From an uncultured Methylophilaceae bacterium (GTDB lineage: Bacteria > Pseudomonadota > Gammaproteobacteria > Burkholderiales > Methylophilaceae): a stretch of DNA of 46,420 nt. The stretch covers positions 1 through 46,420 of the forward strand of contig CAIPBJ010000103.1 in the NCBI GenBank assembly GCA_903863255.1, in the 5' to 3' direction. Positions 1 to 9,671 of the stretch are shown here, piece after piece; the stretch's first letter is position 1; each line of letters starts with the position of its first letter. Made by a program: the position numbers and the translations under genes. The notes under the pieces are model-generated. The model was not told the origin of the DNA and did not search any database. It was given only the letters and a program-made list of their open reading frames with translations.

Positions 1-138
1 CAGGGTGACTTTCCACTCTCGGGAAAGGAGACCATCAACCAATCTTGACAAGGTCATTGCAACGCCGTTTATTTCAGGAGGCCAAGTTTCAGTGACGAGG
101 CATAGTCTTTGAGCGTGTTCTTTTTTGATTGCATTCAT
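1..138 (-). CDS. Glycosyltransferase family 4, N-terminal fragment (gene runs off the window)
   Basis: An open frame starts at an ATG (138-136) and continues off the left edge, giving the first 46 residues. The fragment reads LVTETWPPEINGVAMTLSRL near residues 14-33, followed by a VDGLL helix. This matches the start of GT-B fold, family 4 glycosyltransferases, such as those that act on glycolipids or mannose-containing acceptors, where the PPEINGVA loop is part of the N-terminal Rossmann half. The catalytic C-terminal half is outside the window, so donor and acceptor cannot be stated. It is co-directional with glmM and 107 bases downstream of its stop, with only a weak GGAAA-like ribosome binding site. 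I am confident of the superfamily but not of a specific function. Confidence 0.75.
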   Translation of the reverse strand, partial: MNAIKKEHAQRLCLVTETWPPEINGVAMTLSRLVDGLLSREWKVTL

Positions 139-245
139 ACACGCTAGATTTCCATAGTTTTATGAAAATCCAATGGCATTTGTGTGACAATAATTTAAAA
201 ATCAAGTAAAAGAGACATTAATTCCAAAATGTTGGATAAATCACA

Positions 246-1604
246 TCACTTAGCTTCGATCCTTACAACCTCTGCGATCTTTTCCGCCAGGTTTTTCACC
301 AAGTTGGAATCCACACCTTCTACCATCACTCTGATTTTAGGTTCTGTTCCGGAAGGCCTTAGTAATACCCGACCCTGCCCATTCAGCTCGGCTTCTGCTT
401 CCCTCACAGCACCCTGGATAGCCTCGTTATTATCCAAATCGATCTTCTCTTTGACCTTGAGGTTTATCAGCACTTGGGGATAAAGGTTCAACTCCATTCT
501 AAAATCGCTAAGCCTGGACCTGGATTCACGGATTGCGTGTAACACCTGCAAGGCAGAAATGATGCCATCACCGCTACTGTGCTTATCAAGACATAATATA
601 TGCCCTGAATTTTCTCCGCCCAGAACCCAGTTCTTTTCGATCAATAATTCATGAACGTAGCGGTCCCCGACTTTTGCGCGGCAAAATGGAATGTTCGCCT
701 TTTCAAAAGCGTGCTCCAAAGCAAGATTCGTCATTAATGTGCCAACGACCCCAGTAACTAATTGGCCTTGCTTTTGACGGTGCATCGCGATGATATAGAG
801 CAACTGATCCCCATCGAGTATTTCACCTTCGTGATCAACCATAAGCAGTCTGTCGCCATCGCCATCAAAGGCAATGCCTAAATCCGCCTGATGATGCATG
901 ACTGCTTTGACAAGGCCATGCGGATGGGTGGAGCCTGCTTCATGATTGATATTCAGACCGCTTGGCTGGCCCCCGATGGTAATAATTTCCGCTCCCAGCT
1001 CATGGAATACAGGCGGTGCAACGTGGTATGTTGCACCATGGGCACAATCCAACACTATTTTCAAGCCGCGCAGGTCCAGATCGTTTGGGAAAGTACTTTT
1101 ACAGAACTCGATATACCTTCCGGCAGCATCGTTGATCCTCTTGACCTTTCCAAGATTTGCCGAGACCATCACTTTCATCGGGGCATTCAGTTCAGCTTCA
1201 ATTTCTTTTTCAATGTCATCAGGCAACTTAGTACCAAGACTGGAAAAAAACTTTATCCCATTATCATCATATGGGTTGTGGGATGCCGAGATGACGATTC
1301 CAGCCTGGGCACGAAGTGCCCTTGTTAGATAAGCGATCGCAGGCGTGGGCATGGGGCCAGTTAACCTGACATCAACGCCCGCAGCGCATAGTCCAGCCTG
1401 CAGGGCAGATTCAAGCATGTACCCGGATATCCTGGTATCCTTACCTATTAGAACCGTAGGGCGCTGTTCTTTAAGTTCATGATGCTCAGCATGTGCCAGA
1501 ACTCGACCTGCTGCGTAGCCTAACTGCATGACAAAGTCCGGTGTGATTGGGTATTCCCCAACTCGGCCACGAATTCCATCCGTCCCGAAATATTTTCTTA
1601 TCAT
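246..1604 (-). CDS. glmM: Phosphoglucosamine mutase
   Basis: GlmM converts glucosamine-6-phosphate to glucosamine-1-phosphate in the cytoplasm, the step before GlmU in UDP-GlcNAc synthesis for peptidoglycan and lipid A. The 452-residue product is close to the usual length of about 445. It has all phosphohexomutase landmarks: the phosphoserine loop SASHNP with Ser108, the metal loop DGDGDR at 247-252, the sugar-binding GGENSGH around 329-335, and the phosphate-binding [10 protein letters not shown] at 416-425. It follows folP with a 41-base gap and no terminator, so folP-glmM are probably co-transcribed, as in many proteobacteria. The ATG start gives the typical [14 protein letters not shown]-terminus. 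Confidence 0.97.
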   Translation of the reverse strand: MIRKYFGTDGIRGRVGEYPITPDFVMQLGYAAGRVLAHAEHHELKEQRPTVLIGKDTRISGYMLESALQAGLCAAGVDVRLTGPMPTPAIAYLTRALRAQAGIVISASHNPYDDNGIKFFSSLGTKLPDDIEKEIEAELNAPMKVMVSANLGKVKRINDAAGRYIEFCKSTFPNDLDLRGLKIVLDCAHGATYHVAPPVFHELGAEIITIGGQPSGLNINHEAGSTHPHGLVKAVMHHQADLGIAFDGDGDRLLMVDHEGEILDGDQLLYIIAMHRQKQGQLVTGVVGTLMTNLALEHAFEKANIPFCRAKVGDRYVHELLIEKNWVLGGENSGHILCLDKHSSGDGIISALQVLHAIRESRSRLSDFRMELNLYPQVLINLKVKEKIDLDNNEAIQGAVREAEAELNGQGRVLLRPSGTEPKIRVMVEGVDSNLVKNLAEKIAEVVRIEAK

Positions 1605-1645
1605 TTAAAATCCAAATAATTTATTCACTAACTTTAGAGTTGAAT

Positions 1646-2491
1646 CTACATTATCGCTGACAACACCTTGAACGCTTCGGCGGTTGCCTTGACATCATGC
1701 ACCCTGACAAAACTGGCCCCCTTCATTGCCGACACAACCGATGCAGCCAGGCTTGCATGAAGCCTCTGATCGACATCGGCACCTACCATTTGACCCAGGA
1801 TAGACTTCCTGGACAAGCCGACTAGAATTGGGCAACCGAGCTCCGTAAAGGTATGCAACGACCTAAGTAACATAATATTATGCACGGTTCTTTTTCCAAA
1901 CCCAAAACCTGGGTCCAGCATAATACGCTGCTGGTCTACCCCTGCCGTTAGCAACACGTCCAGACGTCGTTTTAAGAAATCTTTGACCTCTATCACGACA
2001 TCCTCATACTGAGGATCAATTTGCATCGTTTGAGGCGTTCCCTGCATGTGCATCAAGCATACCCCTACCTGACTATCCGCTACCGTTTCAATGCCGGATG
2101 GTTCCTGCAGGGCACGTACGTCATTGATCATATCAACGCCCGCCTTCATTGCCTGTTGCATCACTTCAGGCTTGTAAGTATCGATTGAAAGAGGAACGTG
2201 CGTTTCCTGTTTGAGCAATTGAATGACAGGGATGACTCTTCGCAATTCCTCTTCAAGGGATACCGGTGAAGCATGCGGTCGCGTTGATTCTCCGCCAATA
2301 TCCAGAATATCCGCTCCCTCCGCCACTAACTCTAAGGCATGCTGAACGGCGAGATCCGTTGAGTCGTATTTACCCCCATCAGAAAAAGAATCGGGGGTGA
2401 CATTAACAATTCCCATGATTCTGGGAATTGTCAGGTCAATTTTGTGTTCACCGCAAAGAAAGTGGTCTGGCATTTGAAAAAAGAGCGCCAT
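1646..2491 (-). CDS. folP: Dihydropteroate synthase
   Basis: FolP condenses 6-hydroxymethyl-dihydropterin pyrophosphate with p-aminobenzoate to make dihydropteroate in folate synthesis; it is the sulfonamide target. The 281-residue TIM-barrel shows IMGIVNVTPDSFSDGG at 25-40, LDIGGESTRP, MINDV and DPGFGFGKRT, all family signatures. It lies 19 bases after ftsH. The start is uncertain: the ATG at 2491 lies in the loop of a terminator-like hairpin, and an in-frame ATG at 2473 (residue 7) is an alternative. Neither has a strong Shine-Dalgarno sequence. The conserved core begins well after either start, so the function call does not depend on the choice. Confidence 0.96.
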   Translation of the reverse strand: MALFFQMPDHFLCGEHKIDLTIPRIMGIVNVTPDSFSDGGKYDSTDLAVQHALELVAEGADILDIGGESTRPHASPVSLEEELRRVIPVIQLLKQETHVPLSIDTYKPEVMQQAMKAGVDMINDVRALQEPSGIETVADSQVGVCLMHMQGTPQTMQIDPQYEDVVIEVKDFLKRRLDVLLTAGVDQQRIMLDPGFGFGKRTVHNIMLLRSLHTFTELGCPILVGLSRKSILGQMVGADVDQRLHASLAASVVSAMKGASFVRVHDVKATAEAFKVLSAIM

Positions 2492-2502
2492 AAGCGCTCT
2501 TT
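2477..2502 (-). terminator. Intrinsic terminator-like hairpin after ftsH, with the folP start codon in its loop
   Basis: Read on the minus strand, a perfect 9-bp stem (arms 2502-2494 and 2488-2480) closes a five-base loop TTATG. The distal arm runs into a tract of six T (2482-2477). This is the form of a rho-independent terminator for ftsH. The loop contains the ATG of the folP start at 2491, and the distal arm and U tract encode folP residues 2-5. It may act as an attenuator rather than a full stop. Confidence 0.7.
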
Positions 2503-2510
2503 AGACTAAA

Positions 2511-4400
2511 TCAAGTTTTTGCAGAAGGTTGGGGCGCTGGGGTAGCGGTTGGAGAAGCGCCACCAGAATCCCTGCTAGGCCTGTTTGAATTGGTATTTGG
2601 TTTGGGAACGCGAGGTGACAAACCAGCCATGATATCGTTAATTTGGTCCGCATCAATGGTTTCCCATTCAAGTAATGCAGCGGCCATAGCGTCTACTTTA
2701 TCACGGTTATCTTCGAGCAATTTACGCGCGACACCATATTGTTCGTCGAGAATTCTACGAATCTCAGCATCCACCTTTTGTTGGGTCGCTTCAGAAACTG
2801 TCTTGGAACTCATATTCCCAAAGAAAGAGTCCTGACTGCTATCCTCATACACCATCGTTCCAAGACTCTCCGACATCCCGTAACGAGTTACCATTGCACG
2901 AGCAAGCTTGGTAGCACGCTCAAAATCATTGGATGCGCCGGTTGACATCTGGTGCATGAAAATCTCTTCAGCGATTCGCCCACCAAACAGGATGGATATC
3001 TCTTCCAACATCTTGTCCTTATAATTGCTTAATCGGTCATGTTCAGGCAATTGCCATGTCAAACCAAGAGCCCAACCACGAGGCATAATGGTGACTTTAT
3101 GAACGGGATCCGCTTTCGGCAATAATTTTGCTACGACCGCGTGACCGCTCTCATGATAGGCGGTATTTCGACGCTCTTCCTCACGCATGACCATGGATTT
3201 GCGTTCTGGTCCCATAAAGATCTTGTCTTTGGCATCTTCAAAGTCTTGCATGTCAACGGTGCGTTTGTTTCTTCTAGCAGCAAACAACGCAGCTTCATTG
3301 ACCAAGTTGGCAAGATCCGCACCTGAAAATCCAGGTGTCCCTCTCGCTATGATATCGGCCTTGACATCGGCGTCTATAGGCACTTTACGCATGTGCACCA
3401 GCAGTATCTGTTCCCGGCCGCGAATGTCGGGCAATCCGACCATCACCTGCCTGTCGAACCGGCCTGGCCGCAACAAGGCTTTATCGAGGACATCCGCACG
3501 GTTGGTTGCGGCGATCACGATGACCCCGGAATTGGGCTCGAATCCATCCATCTCAACCAGCATCTGGTTGAGCGTCTGCTCACGCTCATCATTTCCTCCG
3601 CCGGTTCCGGCTCCACGATGACGTCCAACTGCATCGATTTCATCGATAAAAATGATACAGGGGGAGCTTTTTTTAGCCTGTTCAAACATATCTCGAACAC
3701 GAGCCGCGCCTACGCCGACAAACATTTCAACAAAATCAGATCCTGAAATAGTGAAGAAAGGCACCTTTGCTTCACCCGCTATGGCTTTTGCAAGAAGTGT
3801 CTTACCTGTTCCAGGTGGACCTACCATCAGGACACCTCGAGGGATCCTGCCTCCCAACTTCTGGAACTTACCAGGGTCGCGAAGGAACTCCACAAGTTCT
3901 GACACCTCTTCTTTTGCCTCGTCGCAACCGGCCACATCAGCAAATGTGGTTTGGTTGGAAGCTTCATCCAGTTGACGCGCCTTGCTTTTACCAAAGGAGA
4001 ATGCACCCCCTTTGCCGCCGCCCTGCATCTGGCGCATAAAAAATATCCAGACACCGATTAACAAAATCATCGGGAACCAATTGATAAAAATACTAAGCAG
4101 CAGAGACTGCTCCTGTTCGGGCTTGGCTTCTACCCTTACGTTGTTCTTTAAGAGGTCGCCCATCAGACCTGGATCATAAGGTGCATAGGTATTGAATTTT
4201 CTACCTTCGCTGGTTTCACCATGCAGAACGCGACCTTCAATAGTCACTTTCGTGATATGCCCAGCTTTGACTTCGTCGAGAAACTGGGAGTAAACAACCT
4301 GCCCCTCCGAAGTGCTCCGTCCTGCAAACTGGTTGAAAACAGTCATTAGAACGAGGGCCACGACAACCCAAATCACAATATTTTTCACGATGTTATTCAA
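2511..4400 (-). CDS. ftsH: ATP-dependent zinc metalloprotease FtsH
   Basis: FtsH is a membrane-anchored AAA+ protease that degrades misfolded membrane proteins and regulators such as sigma-32 and LpxC. Counting from an upstream GTG at 4406, there is a first membrane helix near residues 10-25, a periplasmic domain, a second helix at about 105-125, Walker A GPPGTGKT at 196-203, pore loop FVGVG at 229-233, Walker B IIFIDEID at 251-258, the zinc motif HESGH at 418-422, and a Pro/Ser/Thr-rich tail after about 600. I prefer the TTG at 4400. It has a GAGG eight bases upstream, against only two bases for the GTG, and it gives the usual MNN.. start. The hairpin at 2477-2502 lies just downstream. Confidence 0.96.
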   Translation of the reverse strand: MNNIVKNIVIWVVVALVLMTVFNQFAGRSTSEGQVVYSQFLDEVKAGHITKVTIEGRVLHGETSEGRKFNTYAPYDPGLMGDLLKNNVRVEAKPEQEQSLLLSIFINWFPMILLIGVWIFFMRQMQGGGKGGAFSFGKSKARQLDEASNQTTFADVAGCDEAKEEVSELVEFLRDPGKFQKLGGRIPRGVLMVGPPGTGKTLLAKAIAGEAKVPFFTISGSDFVEMFVGVGAARVRDMFEQAKKSSPCIIFIDEIDAVGRHRGAGTGGGNDEREQTLNQMLVEMDGFEPNSGVIVIAATNRADVLDKALLRPGRFDRQVMVGLPDIRGREQILLVHMRKVPIDADVKADIIARGTPGFSGADLANLVNEAALFAARRNKRTVDMQDFEDAKDKIFMGPERKSMVMREEERRNTAYHESGHAVVAKLLPKADPVHKVTIMPRGWALGLTWQLPEHDRLSNYKDKMLEEISILFGGRIAEEIFMHQMSTGASNDFERATKLARAMVTRYGMSESLGTMVYEDSSQDSFFGNMSSKTVSEATQQKVDAEIRRILDEQYGVARKLLEDNRDKVDAMAAALLEWETIDADQINDIMAGLSPRVPKPNTNSNRPSRDSGGASPTATPAPQPSAKT

Positions 4401-4500
4401 AATCACATCCTCATTTTGTCTACAGACATTAAATTTTTACTTATATAAGCGCAATTCTAAACTTATTTTAGTCATTATTGGCATTTTTTAAGAAAACCGC

Positions 4501-5118
4501 CTACTTACGGTGCAACCCTAACAAATAAACTTCAGAACTTCTATCCCTGGATGCTTTCGGTTTTCTCGTTACGACCTTTTCAAAAACCAGGCGCATCTCT
4601 TTCATTATTTCCTCGAAACCCGACCCAACGAAAACTTTGACCAGAAAATGCCCCCCTGGTTTCAACCATTCCTTAGTAAATTCCAAGGATAACTCTATCA
4701 GATAGGAGGCATTTGCCTGATCAACCGAACTTATGCCACTTATATTGGGGGCCATATCGGCAATTACAAGGTCAACCATCCTATTATTTAGCATCGCTTC
4801 AAGCTGCTTCAGTATTTCTTCTTCTCGAAAATCCCCTTGAATGAAATCCACGCCGGGAATGGGCATCATCTCCAGAATATCAAGCGCAATTAATTTTCCC
4901 TGGCCCTTTAATCTCTGAACCACGACTTGAGACCAGCTTCCGGGTGCTGCTCCCAGATCAACGATCGTCATTCCAGGCTTAATCAAATGATCTCTGTCAT
5001 CGATCTCAAGAAGTTTATAAGCAGCCCTTGCACGGTATCCATCTTTTTGGGCACGTTTGACAAACTCGTCATTCACATGCTCCAACATCCACCCCTTGCT
5101 AGTTCTTGTTCTTTTCAT
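4501..5118 (-). CDS. rlmE: 23S rRNA (uridine-2552 2'-O) methyltransferase
   Basis: RlmE (RrmJ/FtsJ) methylates U2552 in the peptidyl transferase region of 23S rRNA using S-adenosylmethionine, late in 50S assembly. The 205-residue product has the SAM-binding motif VDLGAAPGSWSQV at about 53-65. The catalytic tetrad lies at K35, D121 (ADMAPN), K161 (LVKVF) and E196 (SEVYLLG), each three residues before the E. coli positions. It sits upstream of ftsH in the classic pair, 100 bases away. Its start codon directly abuts the divergent yhbY start. Confidence 0.96.
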   Translation of the reverse strand: MKRTRTSKGWMLEHVNDEFVKRAQKDGYRARAAYKLLEIDDRDHLIKPGMTIVDLGAAPGSWSQVVVQRLKGQGKLIALDILEMMPIPGVDFIQGDFREEEILKQLEAMLNNRMVDLVIADMAPNISGISSVDQANASYLIELSLEFTKEWLKPGGHFLVKVFVGSGFEEIMKEMRLVFEKVVTRKPKASRDRSSEVYLLGLHRK

Positions 5119-5448
5119 ATGTTAAACTGGCATCCCTTACTTAACCTTACCGACAGCACAGCCTTGAATCCCAAACAAGTTAGTTTTTTGCGTAGCCTTG
5201 CCCATAATATTAATCCTGTCGTGATGATAGGGAATAACGGTTTGACCGAGAATGTCTTGAATGAGATCGAGACTAGCCTAAAAGCACATGAGTTAATCAA
5301 AATAAAAGTTTTCGGTGATGATCGGGAAGCAAGGGTAGGAATCCTTGAAGAAATATGCAAAAGGACAAATGCCGTTGCGATCCATCATATAGGCAAGCAA
5401 ATCGTTATCTATCGCACTTCCGATAAGCCAAAAATCATACTTCCCTAA
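5119..5448 (+). CDS. yhbY: Ribosome assembly RNA-binding protein YhbY (CRM domain)
   Basis: This 109-residue protein has one CRS1/YhbY (CRM) RNA-binding domain, shown by LNPVVMIGNNGLTE-type residues (here INPVVMIGNNGLTE), LKAHELIKIKVFG and a C-terminal GKQIVIYR strand. The family binds pre-50S particles and helps ribosome assembly. The chosen ATG at 5119-5121 gives an N-terminal extension of about 15 residues before the conserved LNPKQVSFLRSLAH. An in-frame TTG at 5164 would give a form nearer the minimal family length. It is divergent from rlmE with no bases between the two start codons, and both products act on the large ribosomal subunit. The frame is open further upstream, but that part overlaps rlmE antisense and looks spurious. 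Confidence 0.9.
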   Translation: MLNWHPLLNLTDSTALNPKQVSFLRSLAHNINPVVMIGNNGLTENVLNEIETSLKAHELIKIKVFGDDREARVGILEEICKRTNAVAIHHIGKQIVIYRTSDKPKIILP

Positions 5449-5469
5449 TTGGCAATCAAACCGGAATCG

Positions 5470-5910
5470 CTATTTCTGTCTTAAAACCAGAATAAACCCC
5501 AGCAGACCTTCAACCACATAAGCAACGCTGGCTATACCGTGCCAAGCCTTGAAACGGCTTGCAAAAACACTTTCCATAACATCTGCCGGCAAGGCTTGTG
5601 CCTTTAGTTCAGCAATGATGGGCTGGATGCCGAAGTGTCCGATCAGCGTAAGAAGCAACATCACGAACACCGACCAAAAAAAACGCTGCTTAAAAGCTGA
5701 CATCCCTACCCTGACCAATCGGTGTAGCAAAAGGTAGCCGCCACTAACCATCCCTATGTATGCAACGAATGTGAACATATGCCCCGCAAGCGCACCTGCC
5801 AATTGACGATCTGGTGTGAAATAGAAAAGCGTGGGCGCGGCCAAGGCTCCAATAGACCAAATGGCTCCGACCCAGAGTGTAATCAGTATTAAAGCGAATT
5901 TGTCAGCCAT
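5470..5910 (-). CDS. DUF4149 domain membrane protein
   Basis: This 146-residue protein is almost entirely hydrophobic, with about four predicted membrane segments. The first is near residues 6-25 (FALILITLWVGAIWSIGALAAP) and the last near 120-142. The WVGAIW start and APTLF motif identify the DUF4149/TMEM205-like family, whose function is unknown. Genes of this family often sit between yhbY/rlmE and greA in betaproteobacteria, as here. It starts just after the greA stop. A GTG at 5913 directly precedes the chosen ATG at 5910, and translation is probably coupled to greA. It is convergent with yhbY, with a 21-base gap and no terminator seen. Confidence 0.85.
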   Translation of the reverse strand: MADKFALILITLWVGAIWSIGALAAPTLFYFTPDRQLAGALAGHMFTFVAYIGMVSGGYLLLHRLVRVGMSAFKQRFFWSVFVMLLLTLIGHFGIQPIIAELKAQALPADVMESVFASRFKAWHGIASVAYVVEGLLGFILVLRQK

Positions 5911-5913
5911 CAC

Positions 5914-6393
5914 TTAGATATACTGCACGTTCAGAATTTCGTAGGACCGGATCCCGCCTGGGGCCATGATCTCGGCGACCTCGCCCTCGGTTTTACCAAT
6001 CAAGCCTCTCGCAATAGGAGAACTGACTGAAATCTTGCCCTGTTTGATATCGGCTTCATCGTCTCCGACGATCTGATAGGTAGCCACATCGCCACTATCC
6101 AAGTCTTCAACTTCGACTGTTGCCCCAAACACACAGCGGCCATCTGCATTCAGGGTAACCGGGTCGATTATCATCGCATTGGAAATCTTTGCCTCAAGTT
6201 CAGCGATACGTCCTTCGATGAAGCTTTGGCGCTCCTTAGCCGATTCATATTCTGCATTCTCGGAGAGATCACCTTGCGCACGGGCCTCCGCAATCGCCTG
6301 AATGATGTTGGGACGGTCAACACTGCGCAAGCGTTGTAGTTCAGCTTTGAGTAGTTCTGCGCCTTTTACAGTTACTGGAATTTGATTTGCCAT
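5914..6393 (-). CDS. greA: Transcript cleavage factor GreA
   Basis: GreA enters the RNA polymerase secondary channel and stimulates cleavage of backtracked RNA. The 159-residue product has the N-terminal coiled-coil hairpin (about 10-75) with the catalytic acidic tip GDLSENAEY, residues D42 and E45. The C-terminal FKBP-like domain includes ISVSSPIARGLIGKTEGE. The length matches the family. It lies downstream of carAB but a good intrinsic terminator sits between them. Only about 16 bases separate its U tract from the greA ATG, so a greA promoter would have to overlap the terminator or lie in carB. Translation of DUF4149 follows immediately. Confidence 0.97.
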   Translation of the reverse strand: MANQIPVTVKGAELLKAELQRLRSVDRPNIIQAIAEARAQGDLSENAEYESAKERQSFIEGRIAELEAKISNAMIIDPVTLNADGRCVFGATVEVEDLDSGDVATYQIVGDDEADIKQGKISVSSPIARGLIGKTEGEVAEIMAPGGIRSYEILNVQYI

Positions 6394-6408
6394 TCTTTAA
6401 ACCCTATA

Positions 6409-6442
6409 CAAAAACAAAACCACACCCAAACGAGCGTGGTTT
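6409..6442 (-). terminator. Intrinsic terminator after carAB
   Basis: On the minus strand the arms 6442-6434 and 6425-6417 form a 9-bp stem with one G-U pair and an 8-base loop. It is followed by a T-rich tract TTTTGTTTTTG overlapping the distal arm. It lies 20 bases past the carB stop and 16 bases before the greA ATG. Confidence 0.8.
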
Positions 6443-6462
6443 ATCAATTACATTATCTTATT

Positions 6463-9400
6463 TTAACCTAGCTGCCGATGCAAGCCCTGCAACTCATGAA
6501 CTTCTAGCTCCTGGATATGGGCCATACCCAGACAAGCCGCTTTGGCGCCAGCCAACGTGGTGTAATAAGTGACTTTTTGCTGCAAAGCACTTCTCCTGAT
6601 TTCGTAAGAATCGTTGATTGCTTTCTTGTCCTCCGTCACATTGACTATAAAGCTAATTTCCCCATTCTTGATCATATCCACGATATGCGGCCTGCCTTCT
6701 GCCACTTTATTGACAGGGGTAACCTTGAGTCCTGCCGCAGTCAGGGCAGAAGCAGAACCCTTGGTTGCAACGAGACTAAAACCCAAACTCGATAGCGACC
6801 GGGCTATCTCAACGACTTTCTCTCTGTCTTCTCGACGAACACTGATGAAGGCCCTTCCGCCCTTTGGCAGTTTTGTTCCGGATCCCAATTGCGACTTAAC
6901 AAACGCCTCAGCAAAGGTCTTTCCAACCCCCATCACCTCGCCTGTAGATTTCATTTCAGGGCCAAGTATCGTATCCACGCCAGGGAATTTAATGAACGGG
7001 AAGACCGCTTCCTTTACTGAGAAGTAGGGAGGAATGATTTCACGTGTGACGCCTTGGTCGATTAACTTCCGACCGGTCATGCAACGGGCCGCTATCTTGG
7101 CCAATTGTATCCCGCATGCCTTCGAAACGAACGGAACCGTCCTTGATGCACGAGGATTGACCTCCAGCACATAAACCGTTTCTCCCTGGATGGCAAATTG
7201 GACGTTCATGAGTCCAATCACGCCCAAAGCCTTTGCCATCAGAACAGTCTGACTTCGAAGTTCATCTTGCAATGCGGGAGAGAGGCTGTAAGGCGGCAAC
7301 GAGCAAGCCGAGTCGCCTGAGTGAACACCTGCCTGCTCAATGTGCTCCATAATCCCGCCGATGATGACATCCTCTCCATCCGATAATGCATCGACATCGA
7401 CCTCAAGTGCATCGTTCAGGAATCTATCCAGCAGAACGGGTGACTCGTTCGAGACCTTGACCGCTTCTCGCATGTATCGTTCCAGTTGTGCCTGCTCGTG
7501 AACGATTTCCATTGCGCGCCCGCCAAGTACATAACTCGGCCGAACAACCAGCGGATAACCAATTTCCTGAGCCAATCTTAATGCCTCACCTTCTGTTCTT
7601 GCAGTTCGGTTTGGCGGTTGTTTCAATCCCAATTCGTGGAGCATCTTTTGGAAACGCTCACGGTCTTCCGCCCGGTCAATAGCGTCTGGTGACGTCCCGA
7701 TAATGGGTACACCGGCTTTTTCGAGGTCACGCGCCAGTTTGAGCGGCGTCTGACCACCATACTGGACAATGACCCCAACCGGCTTCTCAAGTGAAACCAC
7801 CTCCAGAACATCCTCAAGAGTAAGTGGTTCAAAATACAGCCTGTCAGAAGTATCGTAATCAGTAGACACGGTCTCCGGATTGCAATTCACCATGATCGTC
7901 TCATACCCGTCTTCACGCATCGCGAAGGCCGCATGCACACAGCAATAATCGAACTCAATCCCCTGTCCGATTCGGTTGGGCCCTCCGCCCAGTACCATTA
8001 TTTTTTTCCTGTCGCTTGGGCGTGCCTCACACTCTTCTTCATAACTTGAGTACATGTAGGCCGTATGCGTCGCAAACTCTGCTGCACAGGTATCCACTCG
8101 CTTATAGACTGGACGCACCTGCAATGCCTGCCTGAAGGCTCTGACCGAATGCTGGTCGGTCGCCAGTAATTTTGCCAACCGCCTGTCTGAGAAACCCCGA
8201 CGTTTGAGCTGAAACAGCTTTTCCTTGTCCAAATCAGCCAGACTGCGGCCTTTAAGCGCGGATTCACGATTAATGAGGTCTTCGATCTGCACCAGAAACC
8301 AGGGATCAATTTTAGAATGGTTATGAACCTGCTCGATTGACATGCCCAAGCGGAATGCATCTCCGACGAACCATATCCGTTCCGGTCCCGGTTCGCCAAG
8401 TTCCTTGGTAATCTGATCGACATCGGTCGTCTTCTCGTCGAGCCCATCGACTCCGACCTCAAGACCTCGTAGTGCCTTCTGAAAGGATTCCTGGAATGTC
8501 CGTCCGATGGCCATTACTTCACCAACCGACTTCATCTGCGTCGTGAGTCTTGAATCTGCCTGTGGAAACTTTTCAAATGCGAAACGCGGTATTTTTGTAA
8601 CGACATAATCGATAGACGGTTCAAAGGAAGCGGGCGTTGCTCCGCCTGTGATTTCATTCCGCAACTCGTCAAGCGTGAATCCAACCGCCAACTTTGCCGC
8701 AACCTTCGCGATCGGGAATCCCGTTGCCTTTGAAGCCAAAGCGGAAGAACGAGAAACCCTGGGGTTCATTTCGATGACGATCATTCGACCATCTTCGGGA
8801 TTAACCGCAAATTGCACGTTGGATCCGCCCGTATCCACACCAATCTCACGCAAAACGTCGATCGAGGCGTTTCGCATGATCTGAAACTCCTTATCCGTTA
8901 GCGTCTGGGCCGGAGCCACGGTGATAGAGTCACCGGTATGCACACCCATCGGGTCGAGATTTTCAATCGAACAGATGATAATGCAGTTGTCAGCCTTATC
9001 TCGAACCACTTCCATCTCGAATTCTTTCCAGCCCAACAAGGATTCCTCAATAAGCAATTCCTTGGTTGGGGAAGCCTCGAGGCCTCGCTCGCAAATGGCG
9101 ATAAACTCTTCCCTGTTATAAGCTATGCCGCCACCACTGCCACCCATGGTGAAAGATGGACGGATGATCGCAGGATAACCTATGCCACCTTGCACTTGCA
9201 GCGCCTCTTCAAGACTATGCGCAACCGATGAACGGGCCGATTCAAGTCCGATTTTAGTCATCGCGACCTTGAACTTTTCACGGTCTTCCGCTTTGTCGAT
9301 CGCTTCCTTGCTTGCCCCTATCAATTCAACCGAATACTTTTTCAGAACACCAAACTTGTCCAGGTCCAATGCACAATTCAAAGCAGTCTGACCGCCCATC

Positions 9401-9666
9401 GTCGGCAAAAGGGCATCTGGACGCTCTTTCTCTATAATTTTTTCAACGGTTTGCCAGGTTACGGGTTCAATGTAAGTGGCGTCGGCCATTTCCGGATCAG
9501 TCATAATGGTGGCAGGATTCGAATTGACCAAAATGACACGGTAACCTTCCTCACGCAAAGCCTTGCAGGCCTGCGCCCCCGAGTAGTCGAACTCGCAGGC
9601 TTGACCGATGACGATCGGGCCCGCGCCTATGATCAGAATACTTTTTATGTCTGTTCGTTTTGCCAT
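6463..9666 (-). CDS. carB: Carbamoyl-phosphate synthase, large subunit
   Basis: CarB uses ammonia from CarA, bicarbonate and two ATP to make carbamoyl phosphate for arginine and pyrimidine synthesis. The 1067-residue product is near the E. coli length of 1073. It shows the duplicated layout: a first ATP-grasp half starting with [10 protein letters not shown], an oligomerisation region at about 400-550, a second ATP-grasp half starting with [15 protein letters not shown], and a C-terminal MGS-like allosteric domain after about 935. The duplicated SYVLGG/SFTMGG and EVNPR/EMNPR motifs are both present. It begins five bases after carA, so the two are translated from one transcript, which ends at the terminator near 6409-6442. 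Confidence 0.98.
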   Translation of the reverse strand: MAKRTDIKSILIIGAGPIVIGQACEFDYSGAQACKALREEGYRVILVNSNPATIMTDPEMADATYIEPVTWQTVEKIIEKERPDALLPTMGGQTALNCALDLDKFGVLKKYSVELIGASKEAIDKAEDREKFKVAMTKIGLESARSSVAHSLEEALQVQGGIGYPAIIRPSFTMGGSGGGIAYNREEFIAICERGLEASPTKELLIEESLLGWKEFEMEVVRDKADNCIIICSIENLDPMGVHTGDSITVAPAQTLTDKEFQIMRNASIDVLREIGVDTGGSNVQFAVNPEDGRMIVIEMNPRVSRSSALASKATGFPIAKVAAKLAVGFTLDELRNEITGGATPASFEPSIDYVVTKIPRFAFEKFPQADSRLTTQMKSVGEVMAIGRTFQESFQKALRGLEVGVDGLDEKTTDVDQITKELGEPGPERIWFVGDAFRLGMSIEQVHNHSKIDPWFLVQIEDLINRESALKGRSLADLDKEKLFQLKRRGFSDRRLAKLLATDQHSVRAFRQALQVRPVYKRVDTCAAEFATHTAYMYSSYEEECEARPSDRKKIMVLGGGPNRIGQGIEFDYCCVHAAFAMREDGYETIMVNCNPETVSTDYDTSDRLYFEPLTLEDVLEVVSLEKPVGVIVQYGGQTPLKLARDLEKAGVPIIGTSPDAIDRAEDRERFQKMLHELGLKQPPNRTARTEGEALRLAQEIGYPLVVRPSYVLGGRAMEIVHEQAQLERYMREAVKVSNESPVLLDRFLNDALEVDVDALSDGEDVIIGGIMEHIEQAGVHSGDSACSLPPYSLSPALQDELRSQTVLMAKALGVIGLMNVQFAIQGETVYVLEVNPRASRTVPFVSKACGIQLAKIAARCMTGRKLIDQGVTREIIPPYFSVKEAVFPFIKFPGVDTILGPEMKSTGEVMGVGKTFAEAFVKSQLGSGTKLPKGGRAFISVRREDREKVVEIARSLSSLGFSLVATKGSASALTAAGLKVTPVNKVAEGRPHIVDMIKNGEISFIVNVTEDKKAINDSYEIRRSALQQKVTYYTTLAGAKAACLGMAHIQELEVHELQGLHRQLG

Positions 9667-9671
9667 AGTTT

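Noticed and set aside
891-1328. Open frame of 145 codons on the plus strand
   Set aside because: It is antisense to the phosphoserine and metal-loop region of glmM and has no recognisable motif or ribosome binding site.
4927-5118. Longer start for yhbY
   Set aside because: The extension reads antisense through rlmE and has no similarity to the CRM domain; ATG 5119 is the better limit.
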